Source: Crossaster papposus (Eukaryota > Echinodermata > Asteroidea > Velatida > Solasteridae). Taken from it: a stretch of DNA of 64,000 nucleotides. This document shows positions 23,001 through 33,245 of this stretch, piece after piece. The stretch is from assembly GCA_037893245.1 (NCBI GenBank), contig JBAIAA010000251.1, positions 1,116,001 through 1,180,000 of the forward strand, read 5' to 3'. The notes under the pieces are model-generated. The model was not told where the DNA came from. It saw only the letters and a list, made by a program, of their open reading frames with translations, and ran no database searches. The translations under genes and the position numbers were made by a program. How positions within the stretch are numbered: position 1 is the stretch's first letter; the number at the start of each line of letters is the position of its first letter.

Positions 23001-26000
23001 AATTCTATTCCCGTGAAAGTGCATGCATTCGTGAACATAAACTAAAATAGGCGTACGATTTCCCAAATGTGCACCGAATTTAGTATCTTCATAATTTTAG
23101 CGCAAATTCGAATGAACATCCGCAATTCTGTGTTCCTTTTAATGTATCAATAATTTACTTCGTCAAAAATGTGCAGCCGATTTCACGCTCATCGTTTTGT
23201 ACATGTATGCATGCACGGACAAGCATTGCAATTCGTTTATGTGTTAACTAAATTTACAGGGGCACTATAAGTTCGGAAATTTCCGAAAACTTCATGTTTT
23301 GGATTGTTTACTTAATCCCACAGCACCAATGTACATTGCGGTTTCGTACACGTCCGCAAAGTGGCAAATACTTTACAGCTGGAGTCACGACTACATCGTT
23401 TTGAGTTTTGGGGGTTGCAAAAGTGGACCCCGGAACTCGTTCTACACCCGAATAACACATAAACGTCCAGTTTTGAAAGGATGTACTTTGTGTAGATGTA
23501 TTTTAAATGCTCTTTCTGATTAACATAATTTCGTTCTAAATGTGTTTTGTAGCCCAATTAGGCGCTTTCAGAACACAGTACCCCTTTAACCTTGGAAGCA
23601 AAGCCTTTAGTCCGAATCGACGATATGGTTTGATAGTCCGAATCGACAGTGATCGAGGTTCGATTGTCCCAATTGGGACTCCGACTATCGAACCTTGTTT
23701 GCTTCCGGATTAATGAACATTCCGACTATTAAACCTTGTTTTCATTTCGAACTAACGGACTTTCGGACAACCATCGTTCAAGGCGCATCGCTTGAACTTT
23801 ATTTCGTTTTCAGACTAATGGCCCCGCTTATAGAAAATGTGTGTGTTCGGACTATGGAACTTTCGGATCAATAAACCTTCGGACTATCGAACTTTCCGAC
23901 TATCGAGTGGCATTCGATCGAAACAACCTATACATTGTACATGTATAAAACAAATATGCGCACCCTCATATGTTTGTACGCCACAGATTCGGAATGGCAA
24001 CTCGTGTTCAAAGGCGTGACGGGACACGCTGTGAAGTTGTACGACATGTGGACTGCCGCGACCTGGGACGCAGCTACGATGGGCACCGGAGGAAGCTGGC
24101 GGGACGACTCGCTGTACGGGCGCTGGAGCAGCGGTAATCTGAGCATAGGGCGAGTAAGTAGGTTACTGCGTTATTTAACGCCTGCATCAATTTTGCAACA
24201 TGAATACAAACTATAACTTCAGCAATGTGTAGGCCTATCCACTGAGCATGATCTGTGTGAATGTAATCATCACGCCCCCTATCTTTCTTGATCCAGTTCT
24301 TAACTTAAACCTTTGACGCCGGTGTGATATCATGAAGATCAGACTCCTTTGACAATCGGACTATTTTGTTATGTTTTTGGTAGCCCCACTTGTGTGGCCT
24401 CCTTAGGGTTAAGGTTAGGGTTGTCATTTTGGTTGTTCTTGTTATGTGTTTTGCTATTGCAAGAGGTCGCATCGTCACTTTGCTGCACGACAGGTGTTTG
24501 TTCTTAATGATCTACTGTCTGATATTTACCGTTCAACAAATTATTTTGTTCACGTCTTTGGTCGCATGCAGGTCAAATTGTCCGTTTATGATTCCTATAA
24601 CGTCAGCAGAGCCGAGTTAGTCTTCAACGGGAGCGATTCAGGCGTTATCAGCTGGTTTGCCAAAGGTCGCCTCATCTCGAGCCCCTGGCAGGACCTGAGC
24701 AGCTCGTCGGAAACTAACTACTTCAGTCTTGCAGGGCATGTTGAAGAGTACGTACGTCTTATGTAGACTGGTTTCATCACGATATTCTGTATGTTCCGAA
24801 TACATAAAAACTATCAATTCGTCGGCGTTTTCACGAAGAGAAACATTTTAGAAAACTGTATAGTATGTGGTGGCCCTGGAGGAAATAAACGGTCGTGAAT
24901 TTATTCGCGATAGTCGTGGCATTATTCGCGACTGGTCGTGAATTTATTTGCGACTGGTCGTGAATTTATTTTTAGTTTTGGTTTTGGGGACTAGTTTTTC
25001 GCGACTAGTCGTGAAAATAGTCACGACTAGTTGGGAATTTATTTGCGACTGGTTGTGAATTGTTTGCAACTAGTCGTAAACAATTTTCGCGACTGGTCGT
25101 GAATATTTTTGCGACTAGTCGTGAATTTATTCACAACTAGTCGCAAAAATATTCACAATCAGTCGCAAATAAATTCACGGCTAGTATTGAATATTTACAC
25201 GACTAGTCGATGTGGATAGCAACACACATTCTGGGGAGGTTTATTTATTTTTTATTTTTTTTTAATCGGTGTAAATCATTGAAATGGGGGGAAATCTCAC
25301 CCAAATCCTATTTTCAGCTTTCACGAAGAGACGAATTATAATATGTCCACCGGGCGCGTAAATACAGTAGCGAGGCAAAAACAACATGCGTACAGGCTTT
25401 TGAGTTTTCACGAAGAGACGAATTATGGGCAAAACATGACAACGCGCAAATGAGATTTCACAAACAGACGAATATATATATCTACATTAATTACTCGGCA
25501 ATTAAGGTGTTTGTTGTATTTGTGGTATGTTGGTAAAGCGACAGGTTGTGGGTTCGAGTCCGGCCTAAGACTATTGTGTGCGTGCCCTTGCAGGCAGGAT
25601 ACTTTGTCACTCATTGTTTTTCTCAACCCAGGAGTAAACGGGTACCTGTGCGGGCAGATATGGTTATTGTGGTTGATTTAGCTGCTTTGCATCGGAATGG
25701 CAGCATCGAGCTGGGATAGTATTAGGAATGTTGCATAGGCCCAATGACCAGGATAATAATGTGATACGCTTTGAACACCTCTCAGGGTGAATATGTGCGC
25801 TATACAAGGTGTCTCTAAAAAACAATTAACTATTTAAAAATTATTGCAATACCATTGGTCAGAGGACACTCTACCCTTTCCACAGACATTTGTCTTTTTT
25901 TCTGAGATATAGTTTTGCTATAATATGAATTTTAAAATGGGTATACTTTTTTTCAGAGACACCCTGTATAATTACGCATAATTATTATTATTATTACTTA

Positions 26001-28852
26001 AACAAACCTATTTTTCCGCTTACTACACGCTCAGAGATCGCCGGTTCTTCATCAATTACAACTATCAAGGATGCTCAATGGATTCCGGCTGGCTGGTTGT
26101 GCTGGATTCCAACGCGGGGGCATACTGCGCATACGAGCGTGCATCAACAGAGCACCCTTACCCGTTGATACTGTACAGCACCACGACCGGCAAAGTAGTG
26201 TGGAACGACTTGCTCACTGCAAGTACGTATATTATCCTTTTCGAATCCCTGTCTTCGTTTCGTCGTCTGTTTAAGGCGATTTTAGGCTCCCAACTGCAAG
26301 GAACTCCAGCCACATGCCTGTTGTGCTTCAGAAACATTCAATCAGGAGTCGGGTTGGCGTAGCGGTTCTTTCCTCTTTCCTCGCCTTCCACTGCTGTGAC
26401 CCGGGTTCGAATCCAGCCTGGGCCGATATGTGGATTGGGTTTTCAGTGCTTGCCTGATTCCTTGGGTTTTCCCCAGAATATTCTTCTGGTTTTGTTGCTC
26501 CCACCTCTAAAACTGTACCTTCTTCTCATTGTCTTCTCTTTGTAGGTTTCTTCAGGCTTCCGAGTTATAGTGCCTTGGGCGTTTTATAGTAATCCTTGGT
26601 TTCATTACCAGAAATATATAATAATAATACAAATAATCGGTTGATATGAATCGAAAGGTTCGAAGATACTTGAAATAAAGTATTAAGTATTTACATTTGC
26701 TTTCACGTGTTCTTATTTGCTTCTCTGTAATTTGGAAGTCGTAGGCGCAGCCGACCCTAAAGACGAAGAAAAGGTTTCGAAAACACACTAGACTATTTCG
26801 AGAACAGCCATTTTCTGTGGTGTCACCTGGGTCCAATTTCATAAAATATTGTAAACACAACAATTCGCTTAGCACAACAAAGTGTTGATCAGTAAAAACA
26901 GGTTACCAGCCAAAACTCTATGTGCTTTTATGATGCTAAGCAAAAACCAGCTCAGTCACAAACAATTATTATAATCATCACCTGAAATTGATTTGTAACC
27001 CTTCAAGGAAGAATGTTCATGCTAAGCAAATTTGTTTGTGCTTACATGTTTTATGAAATTGGCACACGTCACGTTCAGGTGGTACGCGCGCGCTCCGGGC
27101 TCATTCGACCAATTGGTTGCCAAAATACGCGCGCGTCGTCTTTAGAAACGCGTACAGCGTGCGCAAGGCCGGTGGTTATACTTGGGTTCCTCGGTTTATT
27201 CTATACATAGATATTATAATACGGAGGCGTATGTATAACGGGGTATAGGCGGGGAATTCGGCCATAGTCGCTGTCGACTACTATATATTTTGTTCTTCTT
27301 GTACGATTGTATGTGTGAATAGACTTGAAAAATACTCGCGTGAGTTTGACACAAAAATCGTATCCCTGTTTACATCTGAGTTTACATCTCAAATAGTGAT
27401 TACATAAAACAGTGACTGCAAAACAAACACTACACTTTAAAGTCAATTTGAATGCCCTATTTATCAAAAGCATACTCCTACTACGCTGATGCCCGGACTA
27501 CTTATACTACTTATACAAATGGATGGATAATCTTTCTAACAGAAAAATGATACCAAGATATCTCGATTTGGGCTTGTAGTTTTAGCTCCAGACGCTATAG
27601 ACCATTTGGGAGTGTTGGTAGTTCATTTTGTGTTCTGGAGGTGAAAACAACCGAAAAGTGTTTGTAAGGCTCAATGGGCGCTATAGACCATTTCGAGTGT
27701 TGGAAGTTCATTTCGTGTTCTGACGGTGAAAACAACCAAAAAGTGTTTGTTAGGCTCAATGGGCTCTATAGATCATTTGGGTGTGTTGGAAGTTCATTTC
27801 GTGTTCTGACGGTGAAAACAACCGAAAAGTGTTTGTTAGGCTCAATGGGCTCTTCTGTGAGGTGAAGTCAGTGGTCCGTTTGCAAGAGTAACAACTAAAC
27901 CATTTCATTTTAAAGGTTGGATACATTATTGGTAATTGCTTGAATTATCATTAATGGGTAGATTTGGGGGGTTGTATTTCGTAGTAAATATCGTTTAACT
28001 GACCTGTCCGAAGTTTTACAATCATGGATGCCGAGAAAAGCACGAATAACAGCGTGTGTTGTCAACCGGCGTTGGGCTGTTATTCGTGTGTTATCTTTGT
28101 TTCTTCGCGAACGCCGTCCGGCGATCGCAATTTTTTTGTTTATAAAATTATTTTTTTCGAAATAATTACAGGATATCTAGCGCAATCATTTTGCTGGATG
28201 CCTAGAATCATTATTTACTTTAAAGTGAGTAAGATATTTTTTAATAATTCAGTAGTAAATAGGTATATCGGTATCGTGGAGTGCCGTGGCCTCGTGGTTT
28301 ATAATTATGTAGGTAAAGCTACAGGTTGTGGGTTTGAGTCCTGCCTAAAACTCCGGTGCGTGTGCCCTTGGGCAAGGCACTTTGTCACTCATTGCTTATT
28401 TCCACCCAGGAGTCAATATGTACCTATGAGGGCAGATATGGTTATTGTGGTCGATTTAGCTGCTTTGCGCAAAAATTGCAGCTCTGTACTCGAGCTGAAA
28501 TGGTTTTAGGAATGTTTCATGGGCCCAATGACCGGGGTAATAATGTTAAAGCTTTGAGACTTTGGTGATAAACCGCACATTATTATTATGGTATACATCC
28601 ATTGGTATAGGTAGTGTTTGCCTCAGGGTAGTCGAATATGCTAGTCTGTGGTTTTGTAAGGGCCACCCTGTATACAAGGTCAATTCTAACTGGGACACAA
28701 ACAGGTCACACAGTTCGACCCCGAATTTACGGACTAACCCTTCTCATATTTTAAATTTGTATTTAATTTGTGGTTTAAATTTTGATATTGCAGATGATGT
28801 CACCGTCGGGCGTGCTGACTACCTAACCATCCACATTGATGTCGATGAGTAG
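16984..28852 (+). CDS. Six-exon gene for a predicted secreted protein with Pro/Ala/Thr linker
   Basis: The proposed exons are 16984-17032, 22188-22598, 23987-24153, 24572-24747, 26035-26222 and 28794-28852. All introns are GT-AG, phases match at every junction (1,1,0,2,1), and total length is 1050 nt (349 residues plus TAG). The N-terminus has a short hydrophobic run (VVVWVVV, ending ISAFA), a plausible signal peptide. Exon 2 encodes a Cys-containing segment, then a SPATAA linker that could be O-glycosylated. Exons 3-6 encode a C-terminal domain with WQLVFKGVTG, SLAGH, RRFFINYNYQGC and GWLVVLD motifs. I recall similar unnamed extracellular domains in many marine invertebrate proteins. Function unknown. 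AATAAA at 29191. Exon 1 is the least certain exon. Confidence 0.75.
17200..21650. repeat. Intron 1 local triplication
   Basis: Segments at about 17200-19140, 19250-20560 and 20820-21650 share collinear blocks: CAGTGTTTTATAT with ATTTTACTAAATCTATAGTTTT at 17650, 19266 and 21255, and long shared blocks such as CACAAGAAAGTTAGGA at 18145 and 19528. Poly-G or poly-C tracts lie in the first two units (17357, 18517, 19907). Embedded pieces of the TTAA-type MITE (18604-18750 and 20030-20130) were copied too. Nothing coding. Confidence 0.8.
21843..22096. mobile_element. Foldback MITE in intron 1, 90 bp upstream of exon 2
   Basis: Two arms of about 115 bp form a near-complete hairpin: left AATGGCCGCCAATAATGCTTGTTACCG region and right CGGTAACAAACATATTGGCGGCCATT region (quoted in part) meet near 21970, and outer tips read ATTTTGGGGGCAAGG and CCTTGCCAAAAAT. 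No ORF. Confidence 0.85.
22188..22598 (+). CDS. Exon 2: Cys-rich segment plus SPATAA repeat linker
   Basis: The acceptor TTTTTTCGTATTAG precedes 22188 and the donor A/GTAAGATG follows 22598. In phase 1 it encodes GHHVCYIGSEFNPQSG, a PCEC motif and about 75 residues before six perfect SPATAA units. Alternatively this could be a separate small ORF starting at the ATG at 22190, but it would lack a promoter and the phase match would be coincidental. Confidence 0.7.
22415..22522 (+). repeat. 18-bp coding minisatellite, six perfect copies
   Basis: AGCCCGGCGACCGCGGCG is repeated six times without mismatch, then decays over 22523-22590 (SPASLAITVSP and onward). Each unit encodes SPATAA. Unit length keeps the frame, so copy number can vary without disrupting the protein. 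Confidence 0.95.
22807..23190. repeat. Approximately 390-bp direct repeat, intron 2 copy
   Basis: Same orientation copy of 15596-15960, with an extra insertion of about 45 bp near 23000-23045. See that entry. Confidence 0.7.
23590..23910. repeat. Degenerate short repeat rich in CGGACTATCGAAC words
   Basis: Words such as CCGACTATCGAACCTT, CGGACTATCGAACTTT and their inverses TTCGATAGTCCG-like recur with irregular spacing. Probably a simple-sequence-derived or MITE-derived repeat in intron 2. Confidence 0.6.
23987..24153 (+). CDS. Exon 3: start of C-terminal extracellular domain
   Basis: Acceptor TACGCCACAG, donor GGGCGA/GTAAGT. It encodes SEWQLVFKGVTGHAVKLYDMW and ends in SIGR (one segment quoted in part). 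The WQLVFK start is the hallmark of the domain. Codon use is GC-rich against AT-rich intron flanks. Confidence 0.85.
24572..24747 (+). CDS. Exon 4 of secreted protein
   Basis: Acceptor GGTCGCATGCAG, donor GAAGA/GTACGT. It encodes VKLSVYDSYNVSRAELVF, then ISWFAKGRLISSPWQDLS and NYFSLAGH. The conserved WF...R.I.SPW and NYFS.GH motifs place it centrally in the domain. Contains N-glycosylation sequons NVS and NGS. Confidence 0.85.
24888..25207. repeat. Palindromic satellite of GCGACTAGTCGTGAATTTATT units
   Basis: About 13 imperfect units of roughly 22 bp. Units before about 25130 read CGACTGGTCGTGAATTTATT; after it they run in reverse (AATAAATTCACGACTAGTCG-like). The array therefore forms one large hairpin centred near 25133. 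Located in intron 4 of the secreted-protein gene. Confidence 0.8.
25520..26000 (+). mobile_element. tRNA-derived SINE interrupted by a MITE
   Basis: The head carries GGTTGTGGGTTCGAGTCCGGCC (box B at about 25548-25561, quoted in part) and the body shares blocks with the SINE at 28275. The 3' end is split at a TA by the element at 25803-25968, with an (ATT)n tail beyond at 25980-25996. Confidence 0.8.
25803..25968. mobile_element. 166-bp mariner-type MITE
   Basis: Ends TACAAGGTGTCTCTAAAAAA and its inverse TTTTTTCAGAGACACCCTGTA (quoted in part) are flanked by TA on both sides (25801-25802, 25969-25970). TA duplication and CAGGGTG-type ends match mariner-derived MITEs. Confidence 0.85.
26035..26222 (+). 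CDS. Exon 5 of secreted protein
   Basis: Acceptor CACGCTCAG, donor GCAA/GTACGT. It encodes DRRFFINYNYQGCSMDSGWL, a second Cys in GAYCAYER, then PLILYSTTTGKVVWNDL. The two cysteines likely pair. Phase 2 in, phase 1 out. Confidence 0.85.
26346..26600 (+). mobile_element. Second type of tRNA-derived SINE
   Basis: Head GGGTTGGCGTAGCGGTTC resembles box A and GACCCGGGTTCGAATCCAG contains a canonical box B (GGTTCGAATCC). The body, including TTGGGTTTTCCCCAGAATAT, differs from the other SINE family. Ends GTGCCTTGGGCGTTTTATAG without a long tail. Confidence 0.75.
26833..27062. mobile_element. MITE with GCTTAGCA subterminal motifs (copy 2)
   Basis: Inverted arms CCAATTTCATAAAATATTG and CATGTTTTATGAAATTGG with internal TTCGCTTAGCA and TGCTAAGCAAA; same family as 15322-15558. 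Confidence 0.75.
27595..27860. repeat. Approximately 90-bp tandem repeat, three units
   Basis: TATAGACCATTTGGGAGTGTTGG, GGTGAAAACAACCGAAAAGTG and GTTAGGCTCAATGGGC (quoted in parts) recur at a spacing of about 88-91 bp. Intronic, non-coding. Confidence 0.85.
27914..28264. mobile_element. TTAA-type MITE, right-truncated
   Basis: Starts after TTAA with AGGTTGGATACATTATTGGT and matches, in reverse orientation, the elements at 46828 and 29265. The other terminal repeat (about 35 bp) is missing where the SINE head begins. Confidence 0.75.
28275..28575 (+). mobile_element. tRNA-derived SINE in intron 5
   Basis: Head GAGTGCCGTGGCCTCGTGG, box-B-like GGGTTTGAGTCC, and body blocks shared with the SINEs at 12334 and 25520, including GGGCAAGGCACTTTGTCACTC and GGCCCAATGACCGGGGTAAT (quoted to about 20 bases). 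3' tail short. Confidence 0.8.
28794..28852 (+). CDS. Exon 6 (terminal) of secreted protein
   Basis: Acceptor TTTTGATATTGCAG with a T-rich tract. It encodes NDVTVGRADYLTIHIDVDE and TAG at 28850-28852. The ADYLTIHI strand completes the domain. Confidence 0.8.
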
Positions 28853-29190
28853 AGATTTCAGGGATCGATCAAGTCCGACAAGTGTTGGACCAAACAAATT
28901 GTTTCTCTGAGCTACATTAAATTTACCATATTTAATTAAACCGCATTTTGTTAGCATGAACGGGGACAAGTCGGCTGTAGACTGGTTTTATGCATGACCG
29001 TACAGTTCCCCGACAATTGTGTATTTTGATCAGTATCATTATTGTAGTCAAGGTGAAGGCCATTCTAGTTGTTGTGCGGGCTCTGGGTACCATTCCCAGG
29101 TCCCTGGGGAAACATATCGGAACTGCAAGGATTCTACGGAAGACTATGGGGCGCCGTTCGCGTTTGTTTTCTTCGAATGAGGCCACTTAG

Positions 29191-29196
29191 AATAAA
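29191..29196 (+). terminator. Candidate polyadenylation signal
   Basis: AATAAA lies 339 bp after the stop codon of the secreted-protein gene and is the first canonical hexamer found downstream on that strand. Confidence 0.5.
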
Positions 29197-29264
29197 CGAG
29201 CGTATCTACACCACACTGAGTGGAAGACACTTAGGTTCTCAGACCCTTACTTTTCCCTAATTAA

Positions 29265-29631
29265 AGGTAGGATACACCATTTGCAGATATCGAAAATATT
29301 TACTACCGAATTATTAAGAAATATCCTACTCATCTGAAATGAAATCATGATTCTAGGCATCCAGCAAAAACACAAATAACATAACAATACCTGCTCAACG
29401 CCGGTTAAAAACAGACGCTGTTTGTTGTGCTTTTCTCGCCATCTATGGTTGTAAAACTTCGGACAGGTCAGTTAAACGATATTTACTATAAAATAATACC
29501 CCTACATCTACCCATTAATTATAATTCAAGCAATTACCAATGGTCAGTTAAACGATATTTACTATAAAATAATACCCCCACATCTACCCATTCATGATAA
29601 TTCAAGCAATTACCAATGGTGTATCCAACCT
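29265..29631. mobile_element. TTAA-type MITE
   Basis: Flanked by TTAA (29261-29264 and 29632-29635). Tips AGGTAGGATACACCATTTGC and AATGGTGTATCCAACCT form an inverted pair. A 52-bp internal piece (GTCAGTTAAACGATATTTAC...) is duplicated at 29466 and 29544. The TTAA duplication suggests piggyBac or Kolobok mobilisation. Confidence 0.8.
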
Positions 29632-29639
29632 TTAAACTC

Positions 29640-31010
29640 ACTCCAACAATAAACTTGGAGATTATAGTCAATGAAAACAGAGACCGAATTTGTACCCAGT
29701 CGAACGATCTATAACCTAACCCAATATCCACTTTACCATGAGAGGTCGACAGAAGCCGTTGTTTAAAGTGCTTTATTGTACCTCGGAGGCTACGTGTAAC
29801 TAGTTGAATGAGCAATAACAATGTTTCAGTGTCATTGTTAAAAAATCATGACGCGATGGATCAAAAGACCCGCCCATTTATGATAATCATCCCCTGGGGC
29901 CATAACCCTTGTAGAAACAAAATTACGCGCGCCGTATCTGTCATTCAAACGCCCTCCCTATTAGTTAAGAAAAGTGGTTGGGCGCAACTCATTAACCAAT
30001 CATAATTCAAGACAAGGAAGTTGCGCTTAATTGGAACAGATGCATTATGGGGTCCCATGGTGCATTGTGAATGAACGTTACGAGGGTTTCACTGGGCTAA
30101 AAAGTTATCTAAATCACTGTTATTGTGCTAAGTTACTGTATAGCGTTGAGGGTGAGTGTTCTAGGATTATGTTATCAGGTTAAATATGTTATTATTCACA
30201 GTAGTTTGTGCATAATGAATGGTAATTCAATGTACTTTGCTAACATTTTGAGAGTCTTTTTCATGTGTTGTTGAAGGACTTGTAGCACGCTATGCTAAAA
30301 TGTCAAATCTTGGATTTCGATTAAAATAAGTGTTTCTAGGTTTTTCAGTGGCGAATTTAAGCTTTATTGCTGGAATTAATCAATGTCAACTAATGTCAAC
30401 ATGTCCATGAATTTAGTATTATCATGTATTAGAATGCTATCCATCATTAATTTCATGATCACCTACGTACTGAACAGAACTGCACTGAATGTTAACTGAA
30501 CTACTGTAGTTGTATCCGGTCACAGTAGTAAGTTTGATTTTACATGTAAAATGTGTGCTTTATAAACGATTTTTAAAACTACATAGTTTAGTTTTCTAAA
30601 TGGCCTTTGACAGATGTCTGCACTGTAACAATATTGTTAGTAATTTCATGTGTTAAAACTGTTAATTAAGAAGCACATTTAAGATTTTGAATGTACACTC
30701 AAAACTGCTTTTATTCATTCTTTACAGAATTGTATGGTGACTTTTACAATCAAAATCTTCATTCATTAAACACCGGCTACAACTCTATTCTTTAATCCTC
30801 TTTGGCCTTCGAATAATAATAATAACAACGCTTAATATGGTACATTTTGGAGACATCCCCATAGATGCGTGCATACATTGTCAATCTTTACTGTAACCTA
30901 ACCCGTTTTTCACTACTCCTTGTTTAAAGAAATTTGGTATTTATGCATTTTGGACCCTACTTTATCGATCTACACTGTTAACAAAGTTAAACTGTTTCTT
31001 CTTCATGGAG
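29640..31010. other. Intergenic DNA, nothing coding recognised
   Basis: Contains a fragment (30845-30915) of the TIR family seen at 1075-1335. The remainder is AT-rich without supported ORFs or RNAs. Confidence 0.4.
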
Positions 31011-31013
31011 TAA

Positions 31014-31737
31014 AGCCCCAGTCCCACCAAAAGCCGGATACGCTACGGATCACCCCTGGTGCACAACAGTTCATATCCGGGGTCCTCCGGGAGTGGAACC
31101 GTAGTCAAACCGTGATGAACAGTAGCCATTCCGGGACCATCGGGGCCATTCGGGACCACCGGGGACATCCGTAGTAAGTCCGGGAAGTCGAGCGTCACCC
31201 CGGATCAACATCTAGCATCCGGGGTAATCCAGGGCCATCCGGGAAGGGAGAGGGGGTGGCGGAGAACCGTAGTGAAACCGTAGTGCGACCGTGATGATCC
31301 GTAGCGTAACCGTAGTGTAACCGTGTTTATCCAGGATGAAATGGGAGTTGGTTCACACACGGTTTCACTACGGATGACGCCGGATACACTACGGATCACC
31401 ACGGATTCACTACGGTGTCGCCACGGATTCACTAAGGCCATCCGGGGTGAACCGTGGCACAACCGGGATGAACCGTGGCGCATCCGTAGTGAATCCGTGA
31501 CCATACGGGCTCATGGGGAAAAACAGGCTTGAACCGGAATGATCCGGGCCCATCCGTGGCGGAACCGTAGTCAAACCGTAGTAGACCCGTAGTAGGACCG
31601 GGGAACATGTCATGTATTATCGATTGCCTTCCCGGACTACCCCGGATGACCCCGGATCAAACGTCTGTTTCATCCGGGGCCATCCGGGGCGATTCGGGGC
31701 GATCCGTAGCATATCCGGCTTCAGTGGGACTGGGGCT
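31014..31737. mobile_element. 724-bp Harbinger-like MITE
   Basis: Tips AGCCCCAGTCCCACC and GTGGGACTGGGGCT are inverted and flanked by TAA on both sides (31011-31013, 31738-31740), the 3-bp duplication expected of PIF/Harbinger. The interior is packed with CCGTAGT, CCGGGATGAACCGTGG and CATCCGGGG words, mostly in inverted orientations about the centre. A broken second copy lies at 36461-36538 plus 41148-41424. Confidence 0.85.
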
Positions 31738-33245
31738 TAAGAACCTTAGGGAGACATCTACAAGTCTCCCTAATGTTAATGTCCCCTCAGTAGCGTAACA
31801 CTTATACTAAACTGCCTCCCTGTGACCTAACAGCCGTGTGGTATCACGTTCACACACTGATAGCACATATGTAAAATATGCGTCGGTATACACCGAACAC
31901 GTGATAGTTTTAGACCAATACAAATACAGTATCCAAGACAGAAGTACACAAATGTATTTATAATCCTTTCCAGAAGTAAATAAGACAATTCGATACATTT
32001 TGTTTTATTCAAATTCACCAACTCTCACATTCAATTTCGTCCGAGACAAAAAATTACACGTTTTTACCAAACCAATTTAGTCATTAATCATTCATTATCA
32101 CCACTTGGTCACTCAATTCAAACATTAGCTTGAAAATATTCGTCATTACAGATCAAATTTGTTTAAGCTGTTGCCGAAATGCAGTATTCACAGATCAAAT
32201 TCGTCTTGAATTTAAAACTGATATGCTAACTAAATTAGTCTGGTGTGCGATTGGGTCAAGTACACACCAGACTGATTCATTTACATAATAAGTTTTAAAT
32301 TGGTTAATAGAGACGAATTCGATCTTTGAATAGCTTTAGACGAATAATTGATTTGTATTGACAAATATTCTCGAGCCAATGTGGCCAAACGTTGAATGGT
32401 AAATAACTTTAAAAATTTGTTGTGTAAAAGCGTGCGATTGTTTGTCTCGGACGAAATTGAATGTAAGAGTTGCTGATTTTCAACGAATTCTTAAAAAAAA
32501 AATAGCCAGGAAAGCCTATATTTATCAAAATATGTAATTGAATTAATATACGTTTCCTGGTGATTTGTAACAATTTCTCATGTAGAATGGAAGCGAATAC
32601 TTTGTGCTTGGTGTCTTTGTTGTCTACAGTTTGTGAAACATTCGGTTTGGCCCAAAGGTTATTGACAACCAGAACAGGAACAACGGACAATATATTAGTT
32701 ACTCTGTGCACATTCATGCACCTATACACTGAACAAAAACATTGCTGGTGTTAAATTGTTACCCAAATTTGGGGTACTGGAATTTGGGTTATATTGTGTG
32801 TTAAAGCAATCGTGAATTGCATCATTTAAAAGAAGCTACAATAAAAATCAACCGTTTTCTCCTTAAATTTGTTGAGGAGTTTTAAGAATGGCTACAAATT
32901 TGAATGTGTCTCACTGTAATTATTTCTTTCAACTGTTCTGTCCTGATGAGCTTTTCCGGCTCCAGAATCTAGGTTAAATTCGTTGCCCACTGAGGATAGA
33001 TGGCCCAGGCATAAATTCATTCAGCTCAATTGTGAGCAGCCCCTCACTTGTTGCAGCCGCTGCGCGGCGCTTTGTTGTCTTTTGTAAAAAAGCTCGCGCG
33101 TTTCAGAATCGTAGAATGGAAACTCACGTTAGACATGCCCCCGCCACGGGCATGCATCCTCATAAGTGGGTGTGATATTACCCCTTGGGATGCTTTGCCA
33201 ACTATAATACATATACAAGTTGTGACCAGACGTACAGCTATCACC

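Noticed and set aside
28932-29190. Overlapping ORFs on both strands downstream of exon 6
   Set aside because: Lie in the probable 3' untranslated region and share no domain; shadows of each other.
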